A stretch of 64,000 bases of DNA from positions 7,998,001 to 8,062,000 of the forward strand of contig WHVY01000001.1 of NCBI GenBank assembly GCA_022266195.1, in the 5' to 3' direction. The notes below the pieces were generated by a model. That model had not been told where the DNA came from, searched no databases, and saw only the letters and a program-made list of their open reading frames with translations. Positions 47,861 to 62,100 of the stretch are shown here, in pieces; positions within the stretch are counted from its first letter, which is position 1; each line of letters opens with the position of its first letter. The translations under genes and the position numbers were made by a program. The stretch is from Tetranychus cinnabarinus. Taxonomy: Eukaryota; Arthropoda; Arachnida; Trombidiformes; Tetranychidae.

Positions 47861-48856
47861 CTTAGACTTGAGAATTTTTATATGCAAATTTCGCCAGAAT
47901 CACGCGACTTGATCAGTAGGATTATTTGACTTTAAAGATTATGATGTTACCTTGACCTTAGGAGCGATTTCCGAAAAATGACCTTGGATGACTTCACATA
48001 AAAATATGACAAATAAGTATTCACATTTAAAAATTCTCAAGTCTAACAAGACAGACAGTTACATTATCTATATTTCAATTCATTTCATTTCAAATTGAGT
48101 TAAGGGCGAAAATTAAGCTATTATTTTTTGAGCTTAGGCACAAGAAGCTACTACGATGTTCCCATATTATAACTAATTAAATTTTCCACTTATTATCGTT
48201 TCGATTTTGGTGATTCAGGCATTTATCATTGGTTCTAGTTCATTGATTCTCGTTCAAATTTACAGAGCACCCATATTCACCGATACTCTAATCGAATTTT
48301 CGTGATCAATTAACTTATCTGTATTTGCATAGTTTTCTCTTGATTGAATGGATAGTCGCAATTGGAATAAATGAAAAACTTGTTTATGTAATTTCCTAAT
48401 CTGGATAATAAGCCTGGAAAACGTGAATGCTGAGCAGTTAGCCCGATTTCACCCAATCCAGTGTTATTTGATGTTTGTGGTTGTTCAACATGCCCACATA
48501 AATAAATGTCACATGTTTACAAATAAACACTTAAACAGCAGTTCTATATTCTAAATTTTTCTTAACCTAACAAACTTATACCAGTTTTAAATGTATTAAT
48601 GTGCTGTACTGGTATAAGTGCATGAAAATTTTCAATAAACAATGGCTTTCATAAAAAAGTGGTATTATTAAAAAATTAAAAAGCAGTTCCATATTCCAAA
48701 TTTCGCTTAATTTCGGTAGTATATTCACCGTAGCATCTGTGAAATTTTTTGTTAAATTTACTGTTAATACTACAAACCTGAGACTCAAACCACGAGAATT
48801 CAAAGGGTAAAGAACCATTAGTTCATATGCTCAAAGTCATTCAAGATCAATCGTAA

Positions 48857-49103
48857 TTTGACCTCTAATCGACATTCATAGGTCATTTCTGAGAGTACAG
48901 AATTTTTCAGATCGACTAATGTTAGTCACTAACTTATAATAGTTAAAGGATATGAGGAACTCCGTTCAGTTGATCAATTACTTGTATAAGAATTCATTTT
49001 TCTTTCTGATGGTAAGAGTTGTGAATATGATAATGACATTTACATATCTGAAAAATTTTGCGGTTTCAGAAAAGAACCTTTCATTGTCAATTAGAGGTCA
49101 AAT
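48857..49103. mobile_element. Small foldback (MITE-like) element
   Basis: Imperfect inverted arms of about 57 bases lie at 48857-48912 and 49046-49103. Both begin TTTGACCTCTAAT.GAC and reach a shared ATTTTTCAGAT, read inward from each end. There is no coding capacity. It is nested inside the 2.16-kb block. Confidence 0.6.
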
Positions 49104-49483
49104 GAAGAATTGACCTTGAACTTCGAACTTATGATTGTTCTGTCTGCGAAAATCATGGTACAAGTCTGAGATCTGTAGAGCTAACTCTTCGTGAATTATG
49201 CCTGCATGAAGGCTTAAAATGAAAAAAATGAACTATATAAACGATTGATGAAATTTCATTGCAATGCGAATCCACATGTAATCTCATCAGATCTGCTTCA
49301 TCTTTTAGGTCATCCGAGATGTCCCGCGTGTTAGGCATGAAGGTGTTACCCTCCAATGAAACCGTATAAGAAAAAATAATTAATAAAATACCGAAGGTTG
49401 ATGAAATCGGACTAATTGAAGATATTACTAAAGAGAAAATCGCTGAAAAAGACTGCATAGAAGCCCAATCTGAAAATTCTAAT

Positions 49484-49731
49484 TCATCTAATGTTGATCA
49501 GCTCCTGAATAACACGTGAAGCGCGCTGATCGATTTCCAAAGACCTTCTCGGCCTGGCAGATTCTGAGCAGACTGTCGACCCAATCTGAATTCTCGATGC
49601 CAGCGTTTAACGTAGGCATAATTGGGTGCATCATCACTATAGGTGTCACTTATTTCATTAAAAGTATCCTGGATAGAATCGACCTTTTCCACGAAGTACT
49701 GTATGATGTATCTAAATTTTTGGTCCGGCAT
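49484..49731 (-). pseudogene. Mariner-like transposase N-terminal fragment, frameshifted
   Basis: From an ATG at 49731, about 60 minus-strand codons match the mariner DNA-binding N-terminus. The helix-turn-helix region contains DDAPNYAYVKRWHREFRLGR. At the linker, where mariner proteins have a G-R-P motif, the frame breaks. A PRRSLEID-type continuation is found in the neighbouring frame and runs to a TGA at 49486-49484. No catalytic D,D,D domain follows. It is a truncated dead copy. Confidence 0.72.
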
Positions 49732-50022
49732 GGCATTTTTTCGAAAATTAAATTAATTAACTATTATGAAATTCAAAATGGCAGATGCTTTACTGGGTCG
49801 GTTTAAGATGTAGAGTTCAAAAAAAAGAGTCGCTATCTGTCGAAATTTTGGGAACAGGGTAAGGGGCGGGACTTTCCGGATAACCTTATATCCACTGCAC
49901 GTGAAACGATTTCACAAATTGTTTTCTCAAAGACTTTAATAGGTTCCCTAGCTTCTTAATTTCTAGTGAGGACTGAATATTATTCAGCAAATAACATATT
50001 CATCTATTGAAGAGAGAGAAGA

Positions 50023-50198
50023 CTAGTTTTGAGCATTTCCATTGAATCAGAGTGAATGGAAAACTTGAATCTGCCAAATCAACAGAGAAAATTATTCAAT
50101 GGAATCTCTAATTTTACAATAAAAGAAAACCCGTTTTTGAAAGAATGCAAAAATTGAAAAATGTAGAGCTTGAAATATCTGAATGTTTATCACAGAGA
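50023..50198 (+). repeat. 176-bp direct repeat, right copy
   Basis: Partner of 47685-47860; single mismatch at the C/A after TTGAAA. Confidence 0.9.
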
Positions 50199-53100
50199 AG
50201 ATTATCTGAATAAGTTTACTCGATCGGAATACAACTTCATTCAGTTCAGTTTATTGAACCAAATTTGGATGATTGACTAGTTTAAACCAACTGTTGATTA
50301 AATTTGAATGCAAACTTTCTTCAAGATCGAAAGCCAGTCAAGGTATTAAACAAGATGTTACTCTGACAAAGTGAGTTTGTGAGTGCAAAGAAGAATTCAA
50401 ATCTTGAACATTTCCCTTCATATAGAGATATTGAGAAAATTATTTTTTGTAAAGAGGATGAAAATCAGCAGGATAGGCTAAACTGCCGAGAAGTTTGTTT
50501 TTCGTTATAAACATACCAGAGTTGTAATTCTATACCAACCACGCTCGGGATAGATTTTCAAAATACAGACAGTGATGAATCATTATTTGTTTTATTCAAT
50601 AACTAATAGCTATTTTCAATAGGAAAGTCTGTCGGTATTCAAAAGCTGTGCAATTCTCTCGACTCGACTGATAAAGCCTTATAAACACTCCAACCGATCG
50701 AACCTTTAACCTAACATTTTCACTCCCAGTCTCAAAGCTTCCAGAAACTTATGAATAAAAAAGCAACAAATAAATGTTCCAGTTTACACATTTTGTATCA
50801 TTTTTTGTTCAATTATGCATGAGCCAGGGTAAACCAAACTGTCACAACTGTTGATCAAACCTTTAATCCTTTCATATTTTTTGGGAAAAAATGCAAAAAT
50901 GGAAACTTTCCAGACGCACAGCTATTCATTGCGCCAGAATTTATGAGTTTTTATTTCTGTGTTTTCATTGGAAAACTTTTTTCTCTCTTGATTCTCAAAG
51001 TTTTTTGCCCTTTCCATCAGTTCCATTAGGTATTGTTTTGTTGTTGATGTTGCGGGCTTGAAGGAAAAAAGAAGCAAAAAGTAACCACAAATAATTCATC
51101 TCTTCTTTCATTTTCTAGCAACTTATTTTTTCTCTTTGCTTCTCTAAAACTGAGATTATTTTAGCTGATTCAAGGAATGAAACTGATCTGATAAAGCAAA
51201 CCCAAAAGTATAAGTCTCTTATTTGATCGATGATCAAGTATTTACTTCTAACCAAACAATTGTTATTCCATTTTCAGTCTAAATCAATTTTTTTATTACC
51301 TTTCTCTTTGCCCAATTTGCCATTACATGATGAACCCACCAAGTGCAAAAACTATTACAACCATTATTATTAGATTTTTCATCCTAATATGAGTTATCTT
51401 TTTTTCACTTATTTGGCTCATGATAATCTACTTTTATTTGGATTAATTTTGTTTCACTTTCATTACAACTCTATCATTTACCTTGACCAGTTCAATTTTC
51501 ACCAATCTTCACCCTTTCTCTTCACTTACAGTTGACCCTGCAAATGGTGAAAATTTGAAGCAAAAAACAAGAAAAGAGAAAACAAAAGAAAATGTTTTTT
51601 TCCAAAAAAAAAGGCTTTTCCAATGGCTTGTTATAAAGTCTCATATAAATTGATCTCATCGTTAGAAGAAGAAAACATTTCAAATTTTCTCTATTTTTGT
51701 CCATCAATACATTTTACTGTTTGGATAATAAGCTGGACATGGTGAATCAGTTTGCAATCGTTCATTTCCTGGAGGAAAATTTTTCCTTGAATAACTTTCT
51801 TGGCCAGACAAGAAACAAAAAATGTCTCAAAAAGAGGAAAAAAGAAGAAGAAGAAGAAGCAAGAAAAACATTGACAAAAAGAAGTAAAATCAAGAGATTC
51901 ACCCTGAAGGAGGACTAAATCTGTATAGCATGGAATCAGTGATGAAAGATGATCATCAAAATGGTCAATAAGATGGACAAAGACTGTAAGTTGATTAAGA
52001 AGACTAAAGAATAGAGAAACTGTGAAATGTTGATTTTGTCCAAGTGTTGGAGCAATAATTTAAACTGGAAACAACACAGAGAATGGCCATTTATAATTAA
52101 CTTTAACTATTGAAAAATGAATAAATAAATAAATGCATCTCTTAATGTGAACAACATTCAATAGTATTGAATCACTTCAAGTCTCGAGAGATTCTCATGC
52201 CAGCCAACAAGCTTTTCTCGGTGCAAAAACTCAACCATTTTCATTGCTTCCTTTTCAATGGCCATCATCATGATGAAGATGAGAATACATTATGGCAAAA
52301 AGAAAATTTAATTTGGAGAAAGTTTTGATTACATTATTGTGTACATTTATTAAGTTCCTATGTGCTCATGTAAACATTGGCCAATCATGAGCTTTGTTTG
52401 GTCCAAAGTTGTGCGCAAAGTGATGTGAGAAATGAATTCAGAGTATTTTTAGGAACAACAACTTCTTCTTCTTCTCTCATTTCAACAATCAAATGTGAAC
52501 AAGTTTTCTGGTTCATTGGTAAATACTCATTCAACTTTTATTTAGTTTTTCCACTTTTACTTTCAACAATTTACGCTTTTCCAGTTTAAGATGTTCAAGA
52601 TGATGATGATAAGAAGCGTATAATAGTTGAAACATTGGATGATATTAAGAAGGATAATAATGTAATAAGTGAGGAAAGAAGGAAAAGCGAAAAAAGAGGA
52701 AAGAAAAAAAAAACTTTTCTTGTTTCTCTTCTCTCGTCAGATTATAAAAGATGAAAGTTTGAAGGTTAACAATGGTTACAAGCAAAAATGAGGCAAAAAT
52801 GGTGACAGAACAGTTGATGAATGGTTTTCATTTCTCAGTAAATTATTACATTTATAATATTGTCACAAACACCTTTTCATTGTTTGTTTTTGTATCAACA
52901 TTTGAAATAAACGAGTGAAGACAACAATTTGTTGCTTACATCCAAACATCGATAAACATCAAATGAGCTCGATCACTTGGCTAAACGTGTCAACACAATG
53001 ACAAAAGGTGAAAAGGAAAAGGAATCAAGTGAAAAAAATGAAATCTCTAAATGATGAGTTTCCAAGCTTGACGTAAGAAAAATTTATATAATTAAAGTGA

Positions 53101-56100
53101 TTGTTAAGAGGAAACATTTACTCCATACATCAACCCATTATCCAAGTGAAATGTTATCATTCAAGTTTGCTCATTGATCTCAACTTGACCTCATCAAAGG
53201 AACCAAATGGAAGAAGAAAAAAGGGAAAATTCCTGTTCTTTCCATTTTCTACCAACAGTAAAGATAAAGTTTTGCATTTCAATTTTGGCTTCAAGAAAAA
53301 TGGAAGGGAATGCGATTCGAGACGAAATGATAATTAATGAAGTTTTGGATAATTTCATGATTGTATTGTTTTCGTTGGAAGAAAAAAGGATTTTCTTTGT
53401 ATTAATAATCGAGTTAAACGGAAACCTTGAGGCAACAAGTTAATCGACTATTTATTTAGCAATGAGTAGAACTTTCAATGTATATTCATGAGAATAACTT
53501 TTCCTCCCTGATAAGACCATGGAGATGGAAATTATGCTAATACAATTACATATTGCTGTAATCGTTATAAATGGCTTATTCATTTACCATTAAAAAGTAA
53601 AACTCGAAATATTGAGCCATTTCAAGTTTTCCTCAAATCCATTGACGATAGATTTTTTTGAGCATTTACTTTGCTGAATAATGTGCTTTCCAGTGTTCAT
53701 CATTCCATCAAGTTATCATTTTCAGATTGAATGTTAACCTGAAAAGTGGGAAAACGTTGAAATGAAAGTTTTGGCAAAACCAAGAAAATGCATTTTTAGA
53801 TTATTATGAGCAACATTATAACTATTTTCAGAGTCGACTGGGAATTGAATAGACTTGAGAGTAGAAAAAAAAGAAATGAAACTGAAATGAACTTGGCCAA
53901 TGGTAAAGAGATGACTCGATTTGAGATCATTTTTTGTTAGTACCTCAAGGTTCGAGTAAATGTTGTGCAATGATTGAACTTTGAAACTGGGATTCAACTT
54001 AAATTGAGCTTATCTTCTATTAACATTGATACTTGATTTGGTTTAGTTGAAAAGGGAAAAGAAAGTTGTTTCAAAACTCATTTCGAGCTTCACATTGTTT
54101 CAAATATTATTCACAGATATGAACAATATTATTTCTTTTTGATCGAAAAAAAACCAAAAGAATTGGTAAGCGAAGAGAAAATGTTTTTTTTCGAAAAATT
54201 CACAATTCAACATTTTTTCCATTTTCTTTTCACTCCTGTTTTCTCATCATTTTTTACCTTTTGATTTGACAAAAGAAAATGACTTTTTTCACCTTTTCCA
54301 GACTTTCATTGGAATCGTCACCTTGAAAGATGACTTTATCAGGTTACTGGGAGTGAAAAATATTTCAATCCCAGATAACTCGACTTTTGTTTGTAACTTT
54401 TGATGAATAAATTACGATAATGAGCAAGATTAATGGTTGAATGGTAAATGGTTATTAAAGGAATGACAATAAGAAAAAATTTAATTTCAAACTTTTCACT
54501 TTCAGAACAATTCCCTGAATAATTGAGTGAATCAAAAGACAATTGAATTGAACAGCTATAAAAGTCGACTTATTGAGCGATGAAATTTAGAAAATGAAAT
54601 ATTCTGATTTTTATCCAAAGAATCATTAATGATTCAATAAGCCATTCTGGAGTGAAAAAATGGAGAAAATATTATCACAGAAAAATGTATTTTAATATCA
54701 AAAAAGAGAAGGAAAAAAGTTGATAAAGCTTGGAGTGAATACTGCTGGGAGTGAATTATATCAAAAGACATTTCATCAACAAAGCGAAAAAATCGATAAC
54801 ATTGTTAGCATTGTTCTTATTCAACGATTATTATCACAATTATATTTGTATTATCATGACTAAGAACAAGTTTATTAAACTTTTTTTTCGACTAAAGTTG
54901 ACTTAAGCCTTTCTCTCATCATTTTCACCCAACTTTACAGATGAATTTCAACTTATTACATTTTTTGCTGATAAAAATCTTCTTATGTCAAGTTTGAGTC
55001 AACATAATGGCTTAGAGCAAATTTATTCACCTTATTGTTGGACAAGAAAAGGTTGACATTATTGATAAGCTTTTCAAGTCATTTTCAGTTATCAAATTTT
55101 CGAGACAAAAGTTGGTCAAATTAGCGCAATGGGTAAAGTAAACTGTTTTGGTTCAACATTATAATTGCTTGCCTGGATTCAATCAGATAACTTATTGATA
55201 TTGAACCATTTGTATTATTTATTGATACTAATAATGGAGCGTTCAATTGAAGCGAATCAAGAAACCTTGGATTCATTACTAATCTAATTAGACGAAAGGC
55301 TCTTTTTTTCACCAACCATGATGGATAAGCATTTTTTGTGGAAACAAAAAAATCTCATCTCGACTCAGTTTCGTGTGTTTCCATCATCTTGTGCTCATTT
55401 CTTCCAACTCATCATCAGTTATTTTGTTACATAAACTGAGTGTTGCAAGTGATTATCGTGAATGGCTTATTATTGATATTTTTTGTACTTTCCATACATT
55501 TCTTTGCTTTACATTATCACCTGGAAAAGATCAAGGAAAATGTTGAATCAGCTTTTGCTATTTATAGAAGTCTTTTCATAACACAAAGTGATACATTTTT
55601 GATACATTTTCCCAGCTAAAATTAGTCGATTTACTGTGCGATAAAAAAAAGGTTGTTTTTGTTGCAAAATTAAACTTTTACTAAACACAGTTAATCTAGT
55701 GAAACTTGTCAGTCCTTTTGCACTGAACCTTCATGACTTTCACTTTTTAAATTGAAAGCGATTTGATTTTCCAACAGCAAGAAATCGTGATCAAACTGTT
55801 AATTCAAGTCTTAAATTGAGTTTTGAGCATCACTTTGACAATGCTTTAAATGCACTTTTGCCACTCTTACAATGTCATGAATGCCTGATGGAAACATTAT
55901 CTTATTCAATATTTTCATTTACATTTTTCATTTCAATTTCTTTCCACTTTTCGTTTTACCAACCTTTTACAATGTAATACTATTTACAAGAGTTTGACAG
56001 GAAAGTCTTTTATCATGTTTACCCTTTGAAGCAATCAATGAACTCAAGGTTTAGACAGATGGAATCAACAGCTGAACGGAAGAGTTAAAAATATTGAGAT

Positions 56101-59100
56101 TTCTTGTCAACAATGATTGTATGAATATTCATGGAATGCTTATAAATGGATTGATCGCAAACCATTTTGATGACTATTACCGTGAATTAGGCAGGGAAAA
56201 AAAGAGTGAATCAACAGAATAAAGGGAAGAGAAAAAATGGAAAAGTAAAACGATTAATCATCATGATTGAAACATTGAACAATCAAACAGCTTTGCTTGT
56301 GTCCATCAATTTATTATTCATAAATGTTACAAATGTTGACTCGAGTTGACGTTTGAATTGCAAACAAGATAAGATGAAACCAATGAGTGTTAACTAATGA
56401 AACAAAGTTGCAGTGAAACGAAGAGGAACACGAAAAAGTGACCAAAAAAGTAAATCAAGATTATGCAAAGTGTTCAAAGCAACTTTACTGGAAATGATGA
56501 ATGAGTTTATTTTTTTGTTACGCATTCACTTTTGACTGAAAGTGGCAAAAAAAGATGACGATAATAAAAAAAAGAAAATCGTTTTGGAAGAGAAAATTTT
56601 TTTTTCTTCTTTTCCACATTTGTCTTGTTTCGTTTTAACCTTTGAAAACACTTTTTTTTCTTACTCTGCCTTGTTTCACCTTGTGTTCATGATGAAATGA
56701 ATGCTGAGACAAGATTGATACTTGAAAAGGTTGAAAGGGTTTTGTCGTGTTAAAAGGCTGAAATGACAAGAGCTACTTTACTCAGAGACCATCAAAGCCT
56801 CAGGTTGCTGGTAACCTTGTTGAACATGGTAATGTTGAGGGAAACGAGTAAAGTCAACAAAAGAAGATGAAAAAAGTGGAAATAAACTTGAAAATGATTT
56901 ACTCAAAGACAATTTACTTGAGCAAAAGATTTTCATTTCAACATTTCGTTCAACTTGATTTCTTGTTTTGCATTTTTCATCAAATGAAAGTTGTAAAACA
57001 CGAAGCAAGCACGAAAAGAAAGGCCATTAAGTAAATATAAATATAATTAAAGTTTAATGTCGACATTCTTCTCAACTTTTTTCTCTAAAAAAACGTTACC
57101 TAATGATTGAAATTATGAACTCTTTTCTTCTTTGACCAAGACTTGATTGTGACCTTCTAAATCGATGGACGATCGAATCTTGATTCTTCTCATCTATCTC
57201 TAATTCATTCAGTGATTCAGTATTTCACATTCTGAAACATCAATATTTGAATCAGTGTTTTACTTTATACTTTAATTTTGCTAAAGTAAAGTTACATCTC
57301 TTCAATAGATTACTAATTCCACGTTCAATTTTGGTTCATCTTGAAACTTTGTATTGGTAACTTTGTAATCTTCATAAGTTTCAATGCACTGTTTAACACC
57401 AGATTAAATCAAATTGAATAGAAGACTGATTAGAAGTTAATTTAATTAGAGAGTGAACTTGTTTAAAGTATATTGTTTAGCGATCTAATTTTGACTTTTA
57501 TTGGTTTTCACCACTCATCTTTGATTACATATTAACATGTCTAAACTTTAATGAAATGCCTTTGACAATGATGATGATGATGATGATGATGATGGAGAGT
57601 GAGCAAGTAATTAAGTTGATTAACTATTATTTGATTAAAGATTTTTTTGCTGTCACATTAAATGAGGCCAACATTTTTCTTGTTTCCTTATTTTTCATCG
57701 TGACTTTAATTTGAACCTTTTTGTCAAATTGAAGGCAAGACTGAAACTAGAGTAAAAAATGTGTAGCCTTTTCTTGTAATATAAGATGACGCCGGTATTC
57801 ATTTACAAATTGAGATTAAACTGAAGGAAAATTTGTTTTCCCTAAATAAGCAAATTGGTTTGCAATTGAAATGAAAACTCGTGAAATATGATTCTACTTG
57901 GTATTGCCATTACAAGAGGAGACAAAATTATCACACATTGATATGGAATTGAATATAAACAGATGAAACCAGATGCAACATTTAGTCTCGTGTTGATTTA
58001 TTGTTCATTTTGATCACCATTTTTCACACATAATTTTCTCGAACGTAAAATGGACAAAAATTTCTTGGAAAATTTACTAAAGTTGCAAAGCTCAAAAACT
58101 CTAACGATGCTAACGTTATGAGCTTCCAAAAGATAATCTTTTTCCAAGCAACTTTTACCTGTTTGTGCTGCTAGTAATTGATAAATCTAAGATAGAACTG
58201 ACAAGAACATCGAAACTATTGCATCAAGTTTCATGACAAGACTGATAATGAGCTTGTAGGTGCCAATGCCATTGGCGTATTAAATTGACGAGTTACGTGA
58301 TTATTAATAAGGCGTTACAGATACACGATGATTACTTGTTCAAGTTTGATCAAAATGAATTTAAGAGAAAATGAAATTATCAGAAAATGTAGACTTTTAT
58401 TTTCTCCTGCAAGCTACTAATATTAAAATAATGACAACTTGTAATATCATTATTAATAATCTTGGCAGCTTTGAAAGTTTCATGAGAATAGTGATAAGAC
58501 GTTAGATTAAAGATCAACTGACATGAGACAGTCTCAAGGTTGACAAAGGCAAAGACAGAAAAAAATCTTTGAAACCAATCTCATCAATTTAACTCGAGTT
58601 AATAAGAAAAATAAATGGTTGAAAATTTACATGAAAAGTCAAATTGGAGTGCAACCTCGATGATGACATTTCACGATAGTGTTAATGATATTTTAATGGT
58701 TGGTGTAAAAAGGCTGTAAAAGGCGAGCGAAATGAATCCAACAAGAAAAGGTCAAATTTTCCGATTGAAAGAAATTGAATTGTTCAATATTTTTACAATT
58801 TTACAAGTTTTTCTTTGGAATCAAAATTTTCTCCACTTTTTTTTCCTTTCACCAAATGCATTGGCAAATTGATGATTGAGGTAAACAAATGTTGACGTTA
58901 AATTGCTTCTTTCAATCCTTTCAATTGCGAGTTTGTTCATTGCAATTTTATTACCTCATTATTGTTACCTCAACAGAATCTTATTATTGTCTAATTTGAA
59001 AGACAATTAACTTTGAAATTGCATCCTCACTGATATATCAATTACTCTATTTTTACCTCATTTTTATTGTCTTTTCTTGTTTAAACTTTTTTCGTCCAAA

Positions 59101-62100
59101 AACCTTTATTTAACCTTTTTTCTGCTTTTCTTTCGTTGCAATGAAATTCGTTTACAACCGTTTTCCTCTCTCACTGATAAATGAATTGGATTTCAAACAG
59201 TGAAATTTGGGTTCCAAAGACGAAAAGAAAGTAAACAATCAAAAAATGATTATCCAAGCATCATTGACTCACCATGAATCACTATTGCTTTATATAACCT
59301 GTTATCGATACAAGAGTTGGTAAAAAATCACCCCAAGAATATTTGTTTTGTCATTTGCTCATTTTTATCTTTTCCTATCTTCTTCTTTTTTCCTCCCTGA
59401 TAATGCTTCTCTTCCAGGCAGCATTTATTGTCAATCTTGTTGATCAAAATTTCTAATGCAAAATGAAAAGCTTAAAGGTTTAAGTTTCTAAACTTTGCCA
59501 GATTATAAACAGCAAATGATGATATAAAGAAAAGCAAAGCACAAATGCATATAAAGTGAGACAATAAAGCTGCCACAACAACACGAGAATAGAGGCAAAA
59601 TTTATTGCTGAGTTAATGTTTTATTTCAGAGCAACACCAGAAAAAAATGAATGCAAACGTTTGAATTGTATTTTTAAATTGCGCTGAATCACATTTCAAA
59701 ATGCATTGTGAATATTAAATATAACCAATAAAATGAAATTCAATATGAAATTGTCTTGGAGTGAAAACTCCCTGAACAATCAAGAACAAACTTATTCACA
59801 TTCGTTTCGTTAAATAGCAGCCAATAAATTGCATAAAACAGTCGAAACAACAGTTTGGAGCAAAAGTTAAATATCATAACTCCAATTGATTGGCCATTCA
59901 ACGAAATGCAAAAATGCGATTGAAATACTTCCAATTAAAAGTTTCAGTTGATAGAAAATGGAATTTCGTAAAATTTTCTTTTCTGTAAATGTTTGTTATT
60001 AAAAGTTGCTTCAAATCTGCAAATTAATGTTGGCCAAAACAGACAAGAGATGAAACTAAAGTTGACTAATAAATTGAGCCGAGTTAATAATAGCTTTTAA
60101 TGTTATAATCTTTATTAATAATAATATAATTATGATAATTATCATTATTATTCTGGGTAAAATTGGTGAGGCAAAAAGAAAGAAAAAAAAGTCAATTGAA
60201 AATTGCAAAGTTTCTATCTCAATTCATTTGAATTATTTTGCTTCTTCTCTCATTACAATTTTGCCTCAATTTTCATTTTTCAACTCAAATATCAACTTTC
60301 ATTTTCTTTTACCATTTTTTGTTTCCTTCATGGAAAAATCATCAACTTTAACAATTTCGTCTCGTGAGAATGTTTGATATTAATTCATTTAAATGATGAG
60401 ATTTGTATTGCTTTGAAAAGTGCAAAGTTTCAACAAGAAGCAAACAGAAAAGATTGAAAATACGAAAAAAAGGAGGAAAAAAGAAAAAACTAAGATTCTC
60501 TTTTGCTTATCCAATTTTCTCATCATCTTTTTCATTTATTATCTGTTTCCCAATTGAATCTCAATTTCTGCTTTTCACTGTTGTAAAAATGCATCTCAAG
60601 AGCATTCAAGGTAAATTTATTGACAGTTTCAATTGAAATGCTCTACATTTTATTGCCTCTAATTGTAAATGTCATTATCAATATAACTCTATTCATTGAA
60701 AAGCCCAGTTTTATTGAGTGAAAAACACTGTTTTGTAGAGATCTTGTTTACCTTTTATTTCTCGTCACTTTACTTTCATTTTTTTCAATCTCAATCTCTT
60801 TATTTTCTCGTATATTCAATGAATATTAATTGCCTAAATTAACTGCTTATTAACCCAACATGATAGAAATTATTTTCATGCTGAAAAGAATTGCACATTT
60901 TGCTTATCTTCTTTAGTGTTTTTAATGCTTCTTGTGTTCGCATACTTAGAGCACTGGATGTTGACCTGAAATGTTTTAATTTGTAGTTAGTCATTTTTTG
61001 TAGCAACCACGGGTCAACATTTTTAAACCATTTTTTACTTTTCCAAATGGACCATAATTATTGTTCAATTCATGCATATATAATCCCTATCTGGAACAGT
61101 AAACAAACACATAAATATCAAATTATTCATCGAAATCACAATGCTAGGAATAATTGTTCAATCGAATTATAAACAGAGCAGCAAACTGAATTTACAATAT
61201 TTTCGGTTGGAAATTACTTCAAATGCAAAGACCAGTTTTGCTTTAGAGTCAACATTAAGCTTGGGCAAGATTAGGATTAAAGAATTCTTTTTTATGAATC
61301 AGCAAATTTTGCTCAGAACTACATGGACTTTCGGAAGAATTCCATTTTCTATGTGTTTCGCAGTTATGCATCGAGCAATGTATTTTCTCATAGGTCAATA
61401 ATAATTTTGAAGTTTTTCGTTCTGATATCATTCGGGAACAAGGTAATTGAAATAATTCAAATGGGCAGTATATTTTTAACCCAATGTTTTAAACGTTTTA
61501 AGATTCTCTGTTGGGGTTTGTAAAGGGTGTGTATAAAGGTAAAAATATCAACTCATGATTAGCAAATTGAATTTCATTTTTATTATCTGTCAATGATGGA
61601 ACGATGCAAATGTTGTTTGTGGTACAACTGTTTCTGTCGAAAATTGTCTAACAGCACAGTGTTGATAGTGACGTACTCATACCATGAATTGCTTGCTCAA
61701 AGTTTGTGTAAAATTTCTCATTCTAATAGATTAATCATTTTTTCTTTTTTTGTTACTGTAACTCAGAAGAATGACCTCACTTCAATGGCCGTCATGATAA
61801 GTGAAACCACGACTACATTAAAATCAACATCAAATTCTTCATCACCAGCGATATTACATAGGTGAATGAAATAAGGCATTGAATGCACTTGTTACTGAGT
61901 AACCATTTAAGAACTTTCCAATTTTTTGGCCAAAATTTCAATAGAAATTCTTTCCAAAACTGATGATTCTAATCGGTGATTTCCCTCAGCGATTCGTACA
62001 AACAAAAAGTTTTCTGTGACTTTGGATGGGCATCAACTCTTGAGTGAAAATGTTCATTTATTTTATCCACACAACAATGACTTGTGAGAGGGATAAAAAT

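Larger units (their letters stand above)
47861..50022. mobile_element. Composite block of transposon debris
   Basis: The block is bracketed by the 176-bp repeats. Its first base begins a 20-base arm (47861-47880) whose reverse complement recurs at 48028-48047 with one mismatch. It also holds a 12-bp-stem hairpin (48574-48585 with 48608-48619), a direct AGCAGTT.TATT.. repeat (about 48537 and 48681), a foldback element and a mariner-like fragment, listed separately. A minus-strand frame at 49153-49458 is open but unrecognised. Confidence 0.6.

Noticed and set aside
47685..50198. LTR retrotransposon interpretation of the 176-bp repeats
   Set aside because: The repeats lack TG...CA ends, and there is no primer-binding site, polypurine tract or gag/pol frame between them.
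53941..53960. GGTTCGAGT string resembling a tRNA B box
   Set aside because: There is no CC at the end of the box, and no A box, acceptor stem or anticodon arm can be built around it.
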